Positions 1 through 8,495 of a DNA stretch of 26,601 nt are shown piece after piece (the stretch's first letter is position 1; every line of letters begins with the position of its first letter). The stretch lies in assembly GCA_035374585.1 (NCBI GenBank), contig DAOSPF010000047.1, positions 1 to 26,601 on the forward strand, written 5' to 3'. The translations under genes were made by a program, and so were the position numbers. The notes beneath the pieces are model-generated. The model ran no database searches, was not told the DNA's origin, and worked only from the letters and a program-made list of their open reading frames with translations. This DNA is from JAKPQD01 sp029572965. Lineage in GTDB: Bacteria > Bacteroidota > Bacteroidia > Bacteroidales > DTGW01.

Positions 1-61
1 TCAGGGGTAGAGCACTTCCTTGGTAAGGAAGGGGTCATGGGTTCAATTCCCATCAATGGCT
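1..61 (+). tRNA. tRNA-Thr (anticodon GGT), 5' end cut by window edge
   Basis: The anticodon stem CTTCC/GGAAG encloses the loop TTGGTAA, which gives anticodon GGT and reads the threonine codons ACC and ACU. The T arm (ATGGG, loop TTCAATT, CCCAT) and the 3' acceptor strand CAATGGC with discriminator T are intact. About 11 bases (5' acceptor strand and start of the D stem) lie before the window. CCA is not encoded. A threonine tRNA directly upstream of tuf is a common arrangement in Bacteroidota, so it may be the last member of a tRNA cluster co-transcribed with tuf. Confidence 0.93.
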
Positions 62-194
62 CTAAAAATCAATCAGATAGATTTGCCATTATTTGATTGA
101 TTATTTTGATTTTTGATGTATTGAATAAATTCGATAATAACGTTTATTTTTTTGAAAATAATTATAAATTAATAATCTTCAACAATTTTGAGTT
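62..194 (+). promoter_or_regulatory. tRNA-Thr to tuf leader region
   Basis: This AT-rich spacer is the untranslated leader of tuf. One perfect match to the Bacteroidota -7 box TAnnTTTG (TAGATTTG) lies at 78-85, but there is no TTTG about 20 nt upstream, so a dedicated tuf promoter is uncertain. Transcription from a promoter before the tRNA cluster is equally possible. An ORF beginning at 97 runs into tuf out of frame and is not a gene. Confidence 0.3.
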
Positions 195-1382
195 ATGGCA
201 AAAGAAAAATTTGACAGGTCAAAACCTCACGTTAATATTGGAACCATTGGTCACGTTGACCATGGAAAGACAACCTTGACCGCTGCAATTACTATGGTGC
301 TTGCAAAAAAAGGGTTATCTGAAGTTCGTTCTTTCGATTCTATAGACAACGCTCCTGAAGAAGAAGAACGTGGTATTACAATTAATACAGCTCACGTTGA
401 ATATCAGACAGCTAACCGTCACTACGCACACGTAGATTGCCCTGGTCACGCTGACTATATTAAGAACATGGTAACTGGTGCAGCTCAGATGGACGGTGCT
501 ATTATCGTTGTAGCAGCAACTGATGGCCCTATGCCTCAGACCCGTGAACATATTCTTCTTGCTCGTCAGGTAAATGTTCCTAAAATTGTAGTTTTCATGA
601 ACAAAGTTGACTTGGTTGAAGATGCAGAAATGCTTGACCTTGTTGAAATGGAAATGCGTGAACTTTTGAATTTCTATAATTTTGAAGGAGATATTGCTCC
701 TGTTATTCGCGGTTCTGCTTTAGGTGCTCTTAATGGAGATCCTAAGTGGGAAGAAAAAGTTATGGAATTGATGGATGCAGTTGATACCTTTATTCCAATT
801 CCTCCACGCGACACAGACAAACCATTCCTTATGCCGGTAGAAGACGTATTCTCTATCACTGGTCGTGGTACTGTAGCTACAGGTCGTATCGAAACTGGTG
901 TTGTTAACACATCAGACGAAATGGAAATTGTTGGTCTTGGTGTTGAGAAGAAGAAAACAGTTATTACCGGTGTTGAAATGTTCCGTAAAATTTTGGATCG
1001 TGGAGAAGCTGGTGACAACGTAGGTTTATTGCTTCGTGGTGTTGATAAAGAAGAAATTAAACGTGGTATGGTTATTGCAAAACCTGGTACCATTACTCCT
1101 CATACTGTTTTCAAAGCCGAAGTTTACGTTTTGAAAAAAGAAGAAGGAGGACGTCACACTCCATTCCACAATAAATATCGTCCTCAATTTTACTTACGTA
1201 CCCTTGACGTAACTGGAGAAATTACTTTACCAGAAGGACGCGAGATGGTTATGCCTGGTGACAACGTTACTATTACAGTAACATTGATTTACCCTGTGGC
1301 TATTAACAAAGGTTTACGATTTGCAATTCGTGAAGGTGGCCGTACTGTTGGTGCAGGACAGGTAATTGAAATAATACAATAA
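195..1382 (+). CDS. tuf: Elongation factor Tu
   Basis: EF-Tu carries aminoacyl-tRNA as a ternary complex with GTP to the ribosomal A site. The 395-residue length is typical. The G1 loop GHVDHGKT is at residues 19-26, the switch I element RGITI and the G3 motif DCPGHADY follow, and the G4 motif NKVD is near residue 136. The two C-terminal beta-barrel domains are complete and end in GQVIEIIQ. Start ATG 195 gives the canonical N-terminus MAKEKFDRSKPHVNIG. It lies between tRNA-Thr and tRNA-Trp, upstream of secE, as in other Bacteroidota. A hairpin just after the stop codon may terminate part of the transcription or act in tRNA processing. Nothing is unusual in the coding sequence. Confidence 0.99.
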   Translation: MAKEKFDRSKPHVNIGTIGHVDHGKTTLTAAITMVLAKKGLSEVRSFDSIDNAPEEEERGITINTAHVEYQTANRHYAHVDCPGHADYIKNMVTGAAQMDGAIIVVAATDGPMPQTREHILLARQVNVPKIVVFMNKVDLVEDAEMLDLVEMEMRELLNFYNFEGDIAPVIRGSALGALNGDPKWEEKVMELMDAVDTFIPIPPRDTDKPFLMPVEDVFSITGRGTVATGRIETGVVNTSDEMEIVGLGVEKKKTVITGVEMFRKILDRGEAGDNVGLLLRGVDKEEIKRGMVIAKPGTITPHTVFKAEVYVLKKEEGGRHTPFHNKYRPQFYLRTLDVTGEITLPEGREMVMPGDNVTITVTLIYPVAINKGLRFAIREGGRTVGAGQVIEIIQ

Positions 1383-1393
1383 TATGCAAGATA

Positions 1394-1425
1394 AAAACCA
1401 AGGGTTATTATTAACTCTTGGTTTT
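1394..1425 (+). terminator. Hairpin between tuf and tRNA-Trp (partial terminator or processing signal)
   Basis: A 13-bp stem is formed by 1394-1406 (AAAACCAAGGGTT) and 1413-1425 (AACTCTTGGTTTT), with one G-T wobble and the 6-nt loop ATTATT. The 3' arm ends in TTTT, but no longer T run follows. It lies 11 nt after the tuf stop and 5 nt before tRNA-Trp. It may reduce readthrough from the highly expressed tuf into secE-nusG, or mark an RNA cleavage site. Confidence 0.6.
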
Positions 1426-1430
1426 AACAT

Positions 1431-1503
1431 ACGGGTGTAGCTCAGTTGGTAGAGCATTGGTCTCCAAAACCAAGTGTCGGGCGTTCGAGTCGCTCCTCCC
1501 GTG
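1431..1503 (+). tRNA. tRNA-Trp (anticodon CCA)
   Basis: The 73-nt cloverleaf has D stem GCTC/GAGC, anticodon stem TTGGT/ACCAA around loop CTCCAAA (anticodon CCA at 1464-1466) and T arm GGGCG/CGCTC with loop TTCGAGT. The acceptor strands ACGGGTG and CTCCCGT pair except for a T-T mismatch at pair 6-67. CCA is not encoded. The secE start codon is only 16 nt downstream, so the tRNA must be cut from a transcript that also contains mRNA. Confidence 0.95.
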
Positions 1504-1519
1504 CTTCATTTATTAACAT

Positions 1520-1723
1520 ATGAATTTTTTTAAGAGAATAAAGAATTACATTAGTGAATCATACACTGAGCTTATGCACAAAGTTTCATGGCCTACATGG
1601 AACGAATTGCAAAGTAGTAGCATCATAGTAATGATAGCTTCAGTGATATTTGCACTGATTGTATTAGCTATGGACTTGGTATTTAAATATGGGGTTAGTG
1701 GCATTTATAGTATTTTTTCTTAA
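1520..1723 (+). CDS. secE: Preprotein translocase subunit SecE
   Basis: SecE clamps the SecY channel in the inner membrane. This 67-residue protein is the short single-span form: an amphipathic N-terminal helix (FFKRIKNYISESYTELM), the conserved KVSWPTWNEL hinge at about residues 21-30, then one transmembrane segment (IIVMIASVIFALIVLAMDLVF). The three-span form of E. coli is about twice as long. The position between tRNA-Trp and nusG is the widely conserved one. The nusG start is 17 nt downstream, so the two are co-transcribed. Confidence 0.96.
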   Translation: MNFFKRIKNYISESYTELMHKVSWPTWNELQSSSIIVMIASVIFALIVLAMDLVFKYGVSGIYSIFS

Positions 1724-1740
1724 GCTGGAGCACTTGATAA

Positions 1741-2289
1741 ATGGACCAACAAAAAGAAAAAAAATGGTATGTCCTTAGAGCTGTAGGCGGTAAGGAAAAA
1801 AAAGTTAAGGAATACATTGATAATGAAGTCAATCGACTTAACTTACAAAATTATATCACTCAGGTATTAATACCTACAGAGAAAGTTGTGCAGATGCGAA
1901 ATGGGAAACGCATTAGTAAAGAACGCATCTTTTTTCCTGGGTATGTATTAATAGAGGCTCAATTGGTTGGTGAAATACCTCATTTATTAAAAGATGTGCC
2001 AAATGTATTGGGTTTCTTAGGAAGTAAAGGTAATGAGCCTACCCCTTTGAGGCTGAGTGAAGTAAACAGGATATTAGGAAAAGTTGATGAACTCATTGAA
2101 ATGGGTGAAGAAGTAGCTTTACAGTTTTATGTTGGAGAACCTGTTAAAGTTATTGATGGGCCATTCAATGGTTTCTCTGGTATTATTGAAGAAGTAAACG
2201 AAGAAAAGAAGAAACTCAAAGTAATGGTTAAAATTTTTGGACGAAAAACACCATTAGAGTTGAACTTCATGCAAGTAGAAAAAGAATAA
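1741..2289 (+). CDS. nusG: Transcription termination/antitermination factor NusG
   Basis: NusG binds the clamp of RNA polymerase and links transcription to Rho or to the ribosome. The protein has 182 residues, the normal length. The N-terminal NGN domain begins with KKWYVLRAVGGKEKKVKEYI and contains FFPGYVLIEA. A C-terminal KOW domain is visible from about residue 128 (GEPVKVIDGPFNGFSGIIEE). No extra domain is inserted. It sits between secE and rplK, and the ATG at 1741 starts in the expected place. Confidence 0.98.
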   Translation: MDQQKEKKWYVLRAVGGKEKKVKEYIDNEVNRLNLQNYITQVLIPTEKVVQMRNGKRISKERIFFPGYVLIEAQLVGEIPHLLKDVPNVLGFLGSKGNEPTPLRLSEVNRILGKVDELIEMGEEVALQFYVGEPVKVIDGPFNGFSGIIEEVNEEKKKLKVMVKIFGRKTPLELNFMQVEKE

Positions 2290-2393
2290 AAACTTTGACT
2301 TTACCAGTTTAAGTATTACGAAGAATCCTCTCGTAAATAATGCTTCCCTTTGTAAGAAAGCAAACAGGTAGTCAATATTAATGTTAATATATT
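2290..2393 (+). promoter_or_regulatory. nusG-rplK intergenic leader
   Basis: This 104-nt gap precedes the ribosomal protein genes and is longer than its neighbours. It holds a 6-bp inverted repeat (TTACGA at 2316-2321, TCGTAA at 2331-2336, 9-nt loop) and a weaker GCTT/AAGC pairing around 2341-2360. It is the natural place for a leader recognised by L1 or for a secondary promoter. No complete Bacteroidota promoter pair was found, so function is inferred from position only. Confidence 0.3.
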
Positions 2394-2837
2394 ATGGCAA
2401 AAGAAGTAGTTGGATTAGTAAAATTGCAAATTAAGGGAGGGGCAGCCAATCCTTCGCCACCAGTAGGGCCGGCATTAGGCTCGAAAGGTATCAATATTAT
2501 GGAGTTTTGCAAGCAATTTAATGCAAGAACCCAAAATATGGCAGGGAAGGTTATACCAGTTGTTATTACTGTGTATGCCGATAAGTCATTTGACTTTATT
2601 ACCAAAACCCCTCCGGCAGCTGTTCAGCTTATTGAACTTTCAAAAGTAAAAGGCGGTTCTCCTGAGCCAAACAAAAATAAGGTTGGGTCTGTTACCTGGG
2701 ATCAGGTTAAAGAAATAGCACAAAATAAAATGCCTGACCTTAATTGTTTTACAATTGAGAGCGCTATGAGTATGGTTGCTGGTACAGCACGTAGCATGGG
2801 ACTCACCATAACTGGTGAAAATCCGTTAAAAAATTAA
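2394..2837 (+). CDS. rplK: 50S ribosomal protein L11
   Basis: L11 forms part of the GTPase-associated centre, binding 23S rRNA near the L7/L12 stalk. The 147-residue protein shows the conserved N-terminal region (KLQIKGGAANPSPPVGPALG, about residues 9-28) and the rRNA-binding C-terminal half with KTPPAAVQL and GTARSMGL. Length and start agree with the family. The rplA start is 18 nt downstream, consistent with an L11-L1 operon. In other bacteria L1 represses this pair through the mRNA; that is known for the family and not visible here. Confidence 0.98.
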   Translation: MAKEVVGLVKLQIKGGAANPSPPVGPALGSKGINIMEFCKQFNARTQNMAGKVIPVVITVYADKSFDFITKTPPAAVQLIELSKVKGGSPEPNKNKVGSVTWDQVKEIAQNKMPDLNCFTIESAMSMVAGTARSMGLTITGENPLKN

Positions 2838-2855
2838 TAAAAATAAGACGAATAA

Positions 2856-3551
2856 ATGGCTAAACTGACGAAAAACAGAAAATTAGCTCTGTCTAAAGTT
2901 GATACAGTTAAGTTTTATAAGTTAGATGAAGCTGCAGTTTTGTTGAAGCAAATTACTTCTACAAAATTTGATGCTTCAATAGACATTGATGTAAGACTTG
3001 GTGTAGATCCTAGAAAAGCTAATCAGATGGTTCGTGGTGTCGTTACATTGCCCAATGGAACAGGCAAACAAACCAGAGTTTTAGTACTCTGTACACCCGA
3101 TAAAGAACAAGAAGCAAAGGAAGCCGGGGCAGACTATGTTGGTCTTGACGATTATATCGAAAAGATTAAAAATGGATGGACAGATGTAGATGTGATTATT
3201 ACATTACCTTCTGTAATGGCCAAAATAGGAGCTCTCGGTCGTGTATTAGGCCCTCGTGGGCTTATGCCAAATCCTAAGAGTGGTACAGTTACCATGGAAG
3301 TTGGAAAAGCTGTAAAAGAAGTAAAAATGGGTAAAATCGACTTTAAAGTTGATAAATTCGGTATAGTACATACTTCAATTGGAAAAGTTTCTTTTGAAGC
3401 TGATAAAATTGTAGAGAATGCTCGTGAATTCCTAAATACTATCATGAAGCTTAAACCTTCTTCTGCAAAAGGTACTTATGTAAAAAGTGTTTACCTTTCT
3501 TCAACGATGAGCCCGGGATTGAAGATTGATACAAAATTAATGACCGAGTAA
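2856..3551 (+). CDS. rplA: 50S ribosomal protein L1
   Basis: L1 forms the mobile stalk at the ribosomal E site and in many bacteria is a translational repressor of its own operon. The 231-residue length is normal. The signature region LGRVLGPRGLMPNPKSGTV lies near residues 128-146, between the two alpha/beta domains. The start ATG at 2856 gives MAKLTKNRKLAL. Only 12 nt separate its stop from rplJ, so L11, L1, L10 and L12 are probably on one transcript. Confidence 0.98.
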   Translation: MAKLTKNRKLALSKVDTVKFYKLDEAAVLLKQITSTKFDASIDIDVRLGVDPRKANQMVRGVVTLPNGTGKQTRVLVLCTPDKEQEAKEAGADYVGLDDYIEKIKNGWTDVDVIITLPSVMAKIGALGRVLGPRGLMPNPKSGTVTMEVGKAVKEVKMGKIDFKVDKFGIVHTSIGKVSFEADKIVENAREFLNTIMKLKPSSAKGTYVKSVYLSSTMSPGLKIDTKLMTE

Positions 3552-3563
3552 ACTTTTGATGTT

Positions 3564-4085
3564 ATGAGGAAAGAAGAAAAAAACACGATTATCGAAGATT
3601 TAGTTGAGCAAATTTCAGCCAATAAACATTTTTATGTAGCAGATATTGCAAATCTTAATGCCGCTACGACTAGCAAATTAAGACGTAAATGTTTTGAAAA
3701 TAAGATTAAGCTTGTAGTTGTAAAAAATACTTTGCTTAAAAAGGCGCTCGAAAAAATTGAAGGAGATTACTCTGAAATTTATGGGGTTTTAAACAATTCA
3801 TCTTCTTTATTACTTTGCGAAACAGGAAATGCTCCTGCCAAGCTTATTAAAGAATTTAGAAAAGAATGTGAAAAACCTATTCTTAAAGCTGCGTATGTTG
3901 AAGGTAGCGTTTACTTAGGAGATAATCAATTAAATACCCTTGTAAGCCTTAAATCCAGAGAAGAACTTATTGGCGACATCATTGGGTTGTTACAATCTCC
4001 AGCTAAAAACGTTGTTTCAGCATTACAGTCAGGAAAGAATACTCTTGCAGGTGTAGTTAAGACATTGTCAGAACGCCCTGAATAA
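3564..4085 (+). CDS. rplJ: 50S ribosomal protein L10
   Basis: L10 anchors the L7/L12 dimers to 23S rRNA at the stalk base. The 173-residue protein has the conserved N-terminal part (MRKEEKNTIIEDLVEQI, then LRRKCFENKIKLVVVKNTLL at about residues 39-58) and a C-terminal helix that would hold L7/L12 dimers (about residues 135-170). It precedes rplL as in nearly all bacteria. In E. coli L10 also represses translation of its mRNA; the 12-nt gap to rplA leaves no room for a separate upstream leader here. Confidence 0.97.
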   Translation: MRKEEKNTIIEDLVEQISANKHFYVADIANLNAATTSKLRRKCFENKIKLVVVKNTLLKKALEKIEGDYSEIYGVLNNSSSLLLCETGNAPAKLIKEFRKECEKPILKAAYVEGSVYLGDNQLNTLVSLKSREELIGDIIGLLQSPAKNVVSALQSGKNTLAGVVKTLSERPE

Positions 4086-4135
4086 CAAATTAAAAACAAA
4101 TAAAAAAAGTAATAACATTTTAAATTTCTATAAAA

Positions 4136-4516
4136 ATGGCAGATTTAAAAGCTTTCGCAGAACAACTTGTTAACCTTTCAGTTAAAGAAGTTAATGAACT
4201 TGCAAAAATCTTAAAAGACGAATATGGAATTGAACCTGCTGCAGCTGCAGTAGCTGTAGCTGCAGCTCCAGCAGCTGGTGGTGCTGCTCCAGCAGCTGAA
4301 GAAAAAACACAATTCGATGTTATTTTAACCAGTGCCGGTGGTGCTAAATTACAAATAGTAAAATTGGTTAAAGACATCACAGGACTTGGCTTAAAAGAAG
4401 CTAAAGACTTAGTTGATGCTACACCAAAAGCAGTAAAAGAAAAAGTATCAAAAGAAGAAGCAGAATCAATTAAAGCACAATTAACAGAAGCCGGAGCCGA
4501 AGTTGAAATTAAATAA
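4136..4516 (+). CDS. rplL: 50S ribosomal protein L7/L12
   Basis: L7/L12 recruits and activates the translational GTPases and is present in several copies per ribosome. The 126 residues comprise an N-terminal dimerisation domain, an alanine-rich hinge (about residues 34-57) and the C-terminal factor-binding domain with KLQIVKLVKDITGLGLKEAK. The hinge is encoded by a GCT/GCA-rich stretch at about 4235-4300 that looks like a DNA repeat but is only coding sequence. A terminator-like hairpin follows 23 nt after the stop, consistent with higher expression of L12 than of rpoB. Confidence 0.98.
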   Translation: MADLKAFAEQLVNLSVKEVNELAKILKDEYGIEPAAAAVAVAAAPAAGGAAPAAEEKTQFDVILTSAGGAKLQIVKLVKDITGLGLKEAKDLVDATPKAVKEKVSKEEAESIKAQLTEAGAEVEIK

Positions 4517-4539
4517 TATCTTTTGATATATCATACATG

Positions 4540-4583
4540 GGTTTAGGGACCATGCAAAAGCATGGATTTCCCTAAGCCTTTTT
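4540..4583 (+). terminator. rplL-rpoB intergenic terminator/attenuator
   Basis: A long stem-loop: the outer 10-bp stem pairs GGTTTAGGGA (4540-4549) with TCCCTAAGCC (4569-4578), with one T-G wobble. It continues into a perfect 6-bp inner stem CCATGC/GCATGG (4550-4555, 4560-4565) capped by AAAA, with a 3-nt bulge ATT at 4566-4568. Five T residues follow (4579-4583). This is the form of an intrinsic terminator. As rpoB starts 39 nt later with no visible promoter, it should be leaky and act as an attenuator. Confidence 0.8.
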
Positions 4584-4622
4584 GTCGTTTTATTCATAGA
4601 GTTAATTTAATCCAATCTATCA

Positions 4623-7600
4623 ATGGCTTCAAAGAATATTGAAAGAATAAGTTTTGCTTCTTCAAAAAATCGGTTAGCGTATCCCGATTTTCTTGAGATC
4701 CAAATAAAATCATTTGCTGATTTCTTTCAGCTCGAGACAACTCCAGAGAACAGAAAGAGCGAAGGTTTATTTAAAGTGTTCCAGGAAAATTTTCCTATTA
4801 CAGACTCCCGGAACAACTTTGTTTTAGAATTTATCGATTATTATATTGATCCTGCCAGATATACTATCGAAGAGTGTCTTGAAAGAGGCTTGACCTATAG
4901 TCTTCCTTTGAAAGCTAAACTCAAATTGTATTGCAACGATCCTGAACACGAAGATTTTGACACAGTTATTCAGGACGTATATCTTGGAACAATTCCATAC
5001 ATGACTCCACGAGGGACTTTTGTCATCAATGGCGCTGAACGTGTTGTTGTGTCACAATTACACAGGTCTCCGGGTGTATTTTTTGCTCAAAATGTACATA
5101 CCAATGGTACAAAAATCTATTCTGCAAGAATTATTCCTTTCAAAGGTTCGTGGATAGAATTTACTACTGACATCAATAACGTAATGTATGCATACATTGA
5201 CAGGAAGAAAAAGCTTCCTGTTACTACATTGTTACGTGCAATTGGGTATGAAAGTGACAAGAGTATTCTTGAAATTTTTGACCTTGCTGATGAAGTAAAA
5301 GTTTCAAAAAGTGCCCTTAAAAAACTTGTTGGAAGACGTCTTGCTGCAAGAGTTTTGAAGTCATGGATTGAAGACTTTGTTGATGAAGATACCGGTGAAG
5401 TAGTTTCAATCGAGCGTAATGAAGTTGTTATTGACCGTGAAACAGTTTTGGAAAACGATCATATCGACTTAATTGTTGACGCAAATGTTGATACCATTCT
5501 TTTGCATAAAGAAGGTACCAATATGATTGATTATGCTATAATATATAACACTTTACAAAAAGACCCTTGTAACTCAGAAAAGGATGCTGTACTTCATATA
5601 TACAGACAGTTGCGAAACAGTGAACCTCCCGATGAAGCTACTGCCCGTGATGTGATTGATAAGTTATTCTTTTCAGACAAACGTTACGATTTAGGAGATG
5701 TTGGCCGTTTCAAAATCAACCGTAAACTTGGCTTAAATATCCCTAGTGAAACTAAAGTTCTTACTAAAGAAGACATTATTTCAATCATAAAACATCTTAT
5801 TGAGCTTATCAACTCTAAGACAGATGTTGATGATATAGACCACTTAAGTAACCGTAGGGTCAGGACTGTTGGAGAGCAATTGTACAACCAGTTTAGTGTT
5901 GGTTTAGCTCGTATGGCACGTACTATCAGAGAAAGAATGAACGTACGCGACAACGAAGTATTTACCCCAACTGACCTGATTAATGCTAAAACATTATCTT
6001 CGGTTATCAATTCATTCTTCGGAACCAACCAATTATCCCAGTTCATGGACCAAACCAACCCACTGGCAGAAATGACACACAAACGTCGTTTGTCTGCATT
6101 GGGACCAGGAGGTCTTTCGCGAGACAGGGCAGGTTTTGAGGTTCGTGACGTTCACTACACTCACTATGGACGTCTTTGCCCTATTGAGACTCCTGAAGGG
6201 CCAAACATTGGTCTTATCAACTCACTTTGCGTTTTTGCAAAAATTAACGCTTTAGGTTTCATTGAAACACCTTATCGTAAAGTAGAAGCCGGAAAGGTAG
6301 ATCTTTCTGAAGAAGGTGTAATGTACATGAGCGCAGAAGAAGAAGAAGGTAAAATAATAGCTCATGCAAATGCTAAGCTCAACAACGATGGGACATTTGC
6401 TGAACAACGTATTAAGTCAAGGCTTGAAGCTGACTATCCTCAGGTATCCGGCGAAGAAGTTCATTTGATGGACGTTGCCCCAAACCAGATTGCTTCTATT
6501 GCTGCTTCACTTATTCCATTTCTTGAGCACGATGATGCAAACCGTGCGTTGATGGGGTCAAACATGATGCGTCAGGCAGTGCCTCTGATCAGGCCCGAAT
6601 CTCCTATTGTTGGTACAGGTATTGAAGAGCAGGTTATTACAGACTCTCGTATTCATATCCAGGCTGAATGTGATGGGGTTGTTGAGTATGTTGATGCTAA
6701 CGAAATAAAAATTCGTATGGCCCTTACAGAAGATGAGAAGTTTGTAAGTTTTGATGAGCCAGTAAAGACATACCGTTTGCCTAAATTTTTAAAGACAAAC
6801 CAAAGTACTTGTATCAACTTAAAACCACTTGTTAAAAAAGGAGATAAAGTTGAGAAAGGTCAAATACTAACAGAAGGGTATTCAGCCGAAAAAGGAGAAC
6901 TTGCGCTTGGCCGAAACTTGATGGTAGCATTCATGCCATGGAAAGGTTATAATTTTGAGGATGCTATTGTTATCAGCGAAAGGGTAGTGAGTGAAGACAT
7001 GTTCACTTCAATCCATATAGATGAATACTTACTCGAGGTTCGTGATACAAAACGAGGTTTGGAGGAACTTACTGCTGATATACCGAATGTAAGTGAAGAA
7101 GCAACCCGTAACCTTGATGAGAATGGAATTATTCGTGTAGGTGCAGATGTAAAGCCCGGAGATATTCTTATTGGTAAAATAACTCCTAAAGGAGAGACAG
7201 AACCTTCACCAGAAGAAAAACTGCTTAGGGCTATTTTTGGTGATAAAGCTGGTGATGTAAAAGATGCTTCTTTAAAGGCAACTCCTTCTCTTGATGGAAC
7301 TGTCATAGATACAAGGCTCTTTTCAAGAGCTATGAAAGAAAAGAAAGGGGCTAAAGTTATCAATGAAAAGAACCTTATTCAAAAAATTGAAGATGATTTC
7401 ATAAGACAAACAGAAGAGTTGAAAGCCAAGATGGTAGATAAACTTTTCATTGTTGTAAATGGAAAAACTTCGCAAGGAGTTAAGGATTTCCTGAACGTTG
7501 ATGTTATTCCGAAAGGAGTAAAATTTAGCCAGAAGATGTTACAGGATCTTGATTTTATGAATGTTAACCCAAGTAAGTGGACAACAGATAAAGACAAGAA

Positions 7601-8441
7601 CCAAATCATTAAAGATCTTTTCCATAATTATATTTTAAAATATAAGGAAATAGATAGCATATATAAGCGCAAAAAGCACAATTTGCAGATTGGAGATGAA
7701 TTGCCTGCCGGAATTGTTCAACTAGCTAAAGTTTATATTGCTAAAAAGAGAAAAGTGCGAGTAGGGGACAAAATGGCAGGGCGTCACGGTAACAAAGGGA
7801 TTGTATCTCGTATTGTACGTCGTGAAGATATGCCATTTCTTGAAGATGGTACTCCTGTAGATATTGTATTGAACCCGCTTGGTGTGCCTTCTCGTATGAA
7901 TCTTGGACAGATATATGAAACTGTACTTGGTTGGGCAGGGAAAGAGCTTGGAGTTAAGTTCTCTACACCAATTTTTGATGGAGCTTCAATTGAACAAATT
8001 AATGAATATACGCAAAAAGCCGGAATCCCTAATTATGGTAGAACATACTTATACGATGGAGGTACAGGTGAGAAGTTCGATCAGCCTGCAACAGTAGGTG
8101 TTATATACATGCTGAAACTTGGTCACATGGTTGACGATAAGATGCATGCTCGTTCAATTGGGCCATATTCACTTATTACACAACAACCTCTTGGTGGTAA
8201 AGCACAATTTGGGGGCCAGCGTTTTGGTGAAATGGAGGTTTGGGCGCTTGAAGCATTCGGTGCTGCTAATATATTGCAGGAAATTCTGACAATTAAGTCA
8301 GACGATGTAATAGGCAGGGCTAAAGCATACGAATCAATTGTTAAAGGAGAGCCAATGCCTGTCCCTGGTATTCCTGAGTCATTGAACGTGTTGCTGCATG
8401 AGCTCAGAGGTTTGTGTTTGAGTATCAACATGACCAATTAA
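4623..8441 (+). CDS. rpoB: DNA-directed RNA polymerase subunit beta
   Basis: This is the beta subunit of RNA polymerase, forming one pincer and part of the active-site cleft. The 1272 residues are normal for Bacteroidota. Landmarks are SQLHRSPGVFF near residue 147, the rifampicin pocket starting FFGTNQLSQFMDQTN near residue 465 and continuing THKRRLSALGPGGLSRDRAG, and the C-terminal clamp-interacting segment GGQRFGEMEVWALEAFGAAN. The pocket residues equivalent to E. coli Asp516, His526 and Ser531 are all unchanged, so there is no sign of a resistance substitution there. It follows the rplL attenuator and is 54 nt upstream of rpoC. Confidence 0.99.
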   Translation: MASKNIERISFASSKNRLAYPDFLEIQIKSFADFFQLETTPENRKSEGLFKVFQENFPITDSRNNFVLEFIDYYIDPARYTIEECLERGLTYSLPLKAKLKLYCNDPEHEDFDTVIQDVYLGTIPYMTPRGTFVINGAERVVVSQLHRSPGVFFAQNVHTNGTKIYSARIIPFKGSWIEFTTDINNVMYAYIDRKKKLPVTTLLRAIGYESDKSILEIFDLADEVKVSKSALKKLVGRRLAARVLKSWIEDFVDEDTGEVVSIERNEVVIDRETVLENDHIDLIVDANVDTILLHKEGTNMIDYAIIYNTLQKDPCNSEKDAVLHIYRQLRNSEPPDEATARDVIDKLFFSDKRYDLGDVGRFKINRKLGLNIPSETKVLTKEDIISIIKHLIELINSKTDVDDIDHLSNRRVRTVGEQLYNQFSVGLARMARTIRERMNVRDNEVFTPTDLINAKTLSSVINSFFGTNQLSQFMDQTNPLAEMTHKRRLSALGPGGLSRDRAGFEVRDVHYTHYGRLCPIETPEGPNIGLINSLCVFAKINALGFIETPYRKVEAGKVDLSEEGVMYMSAEEEEGKIIAHANAKLNNDGTFAEQRIKSRLEADYPQVSGEEVHLMDVAPNQIASIAASLIPFLEHDDANRALMGSNMMRQAVPLIRPESPIVGTGIEEQVITDSRIHIQAECDGVVEYVDANEIKIRMALTEDEKFVSFDEPVKTYRLPKFLKTNQSTCINLKPLVKKGDKVEKGQILTEGYSAEKGELALGRNLMVAFMPWKGYNFEDAIVISERVVSEDMFTSIHIDEYLLEVRDTKRGLEELTADIPNVSEEATRNLDENGIIRVGADVKPGDILIGKITPKGETEPSPEEKLLRAIFGDKAGDVKDASLKATPSLDGTVIDTRLFSRAMKEKKGAKVINEKNLIQKIEDDFIRQTEELKAKMVDKLFIVVNGKTSQGVKDFLNVDVIPKGVKFSQKMLQDLDFMNVNPSKWTTDKDKNQIIKDLFHNYILKYKEIDSIYKRKKHNLQIGDELPAGIVQLAKVYIAKKRKVRVGDKMAGRHGNKGIVSRIVRREDMPFLEDGTPVDIVLNPLGVPSRMNLGQIYETVLGWAGKELGVKFSTPIFDGASIEQINEYTQKAGIPNYGRTYLYDGGTGEKFDQPATVGVIYMLKLGHMVDDKMHARSIGPYSLITQQPLGGKAQFGGQRFGEMEVWALEAFGAANILQEILTIKSDDVIGRAKAYESIVKGEPMPVPGIPESLNVLLHELRGLCLSINMTN

Positions 8442-8495
8442 TATTGGGAAACATTGAATGTAGAGTCTTTTTAGTAAATGAAAAAATAGCGACGT

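Noticed and set aside
97..279. 60-codon ORF upstream of and into tuf
   Set aside because: It is out of frame with tuf, has low-complexity Phe/Asn/Leu composition from AT-rich leader DNA and overlaps the EF-Tu N-terminus.
674..1093. 139-codon antisense ORF inside tuf
   Set aside because: A Pro/Ser/Ile-rich mirror of the EF-Tu codons with no family resemblance.
1431..1503. tRNA-Trp as a possible pseudogene because of the T-T pair at 6-67
   Set aside because: All other stems, the anticodon and the syntenic position are intact, and one acceptor mismatch is tolerated.
4235..4300. GCT/GCA-rich tandem-like repeat
   Set aside because: It encodes the alanine-rich hinge of L7/L12 and is normal for that protein.
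6947..7363. 138-codon antisense ORF inside rpoB
   Set aside because: Composition is the complement of conserved rpoB codons; no start context or recognisable domain.
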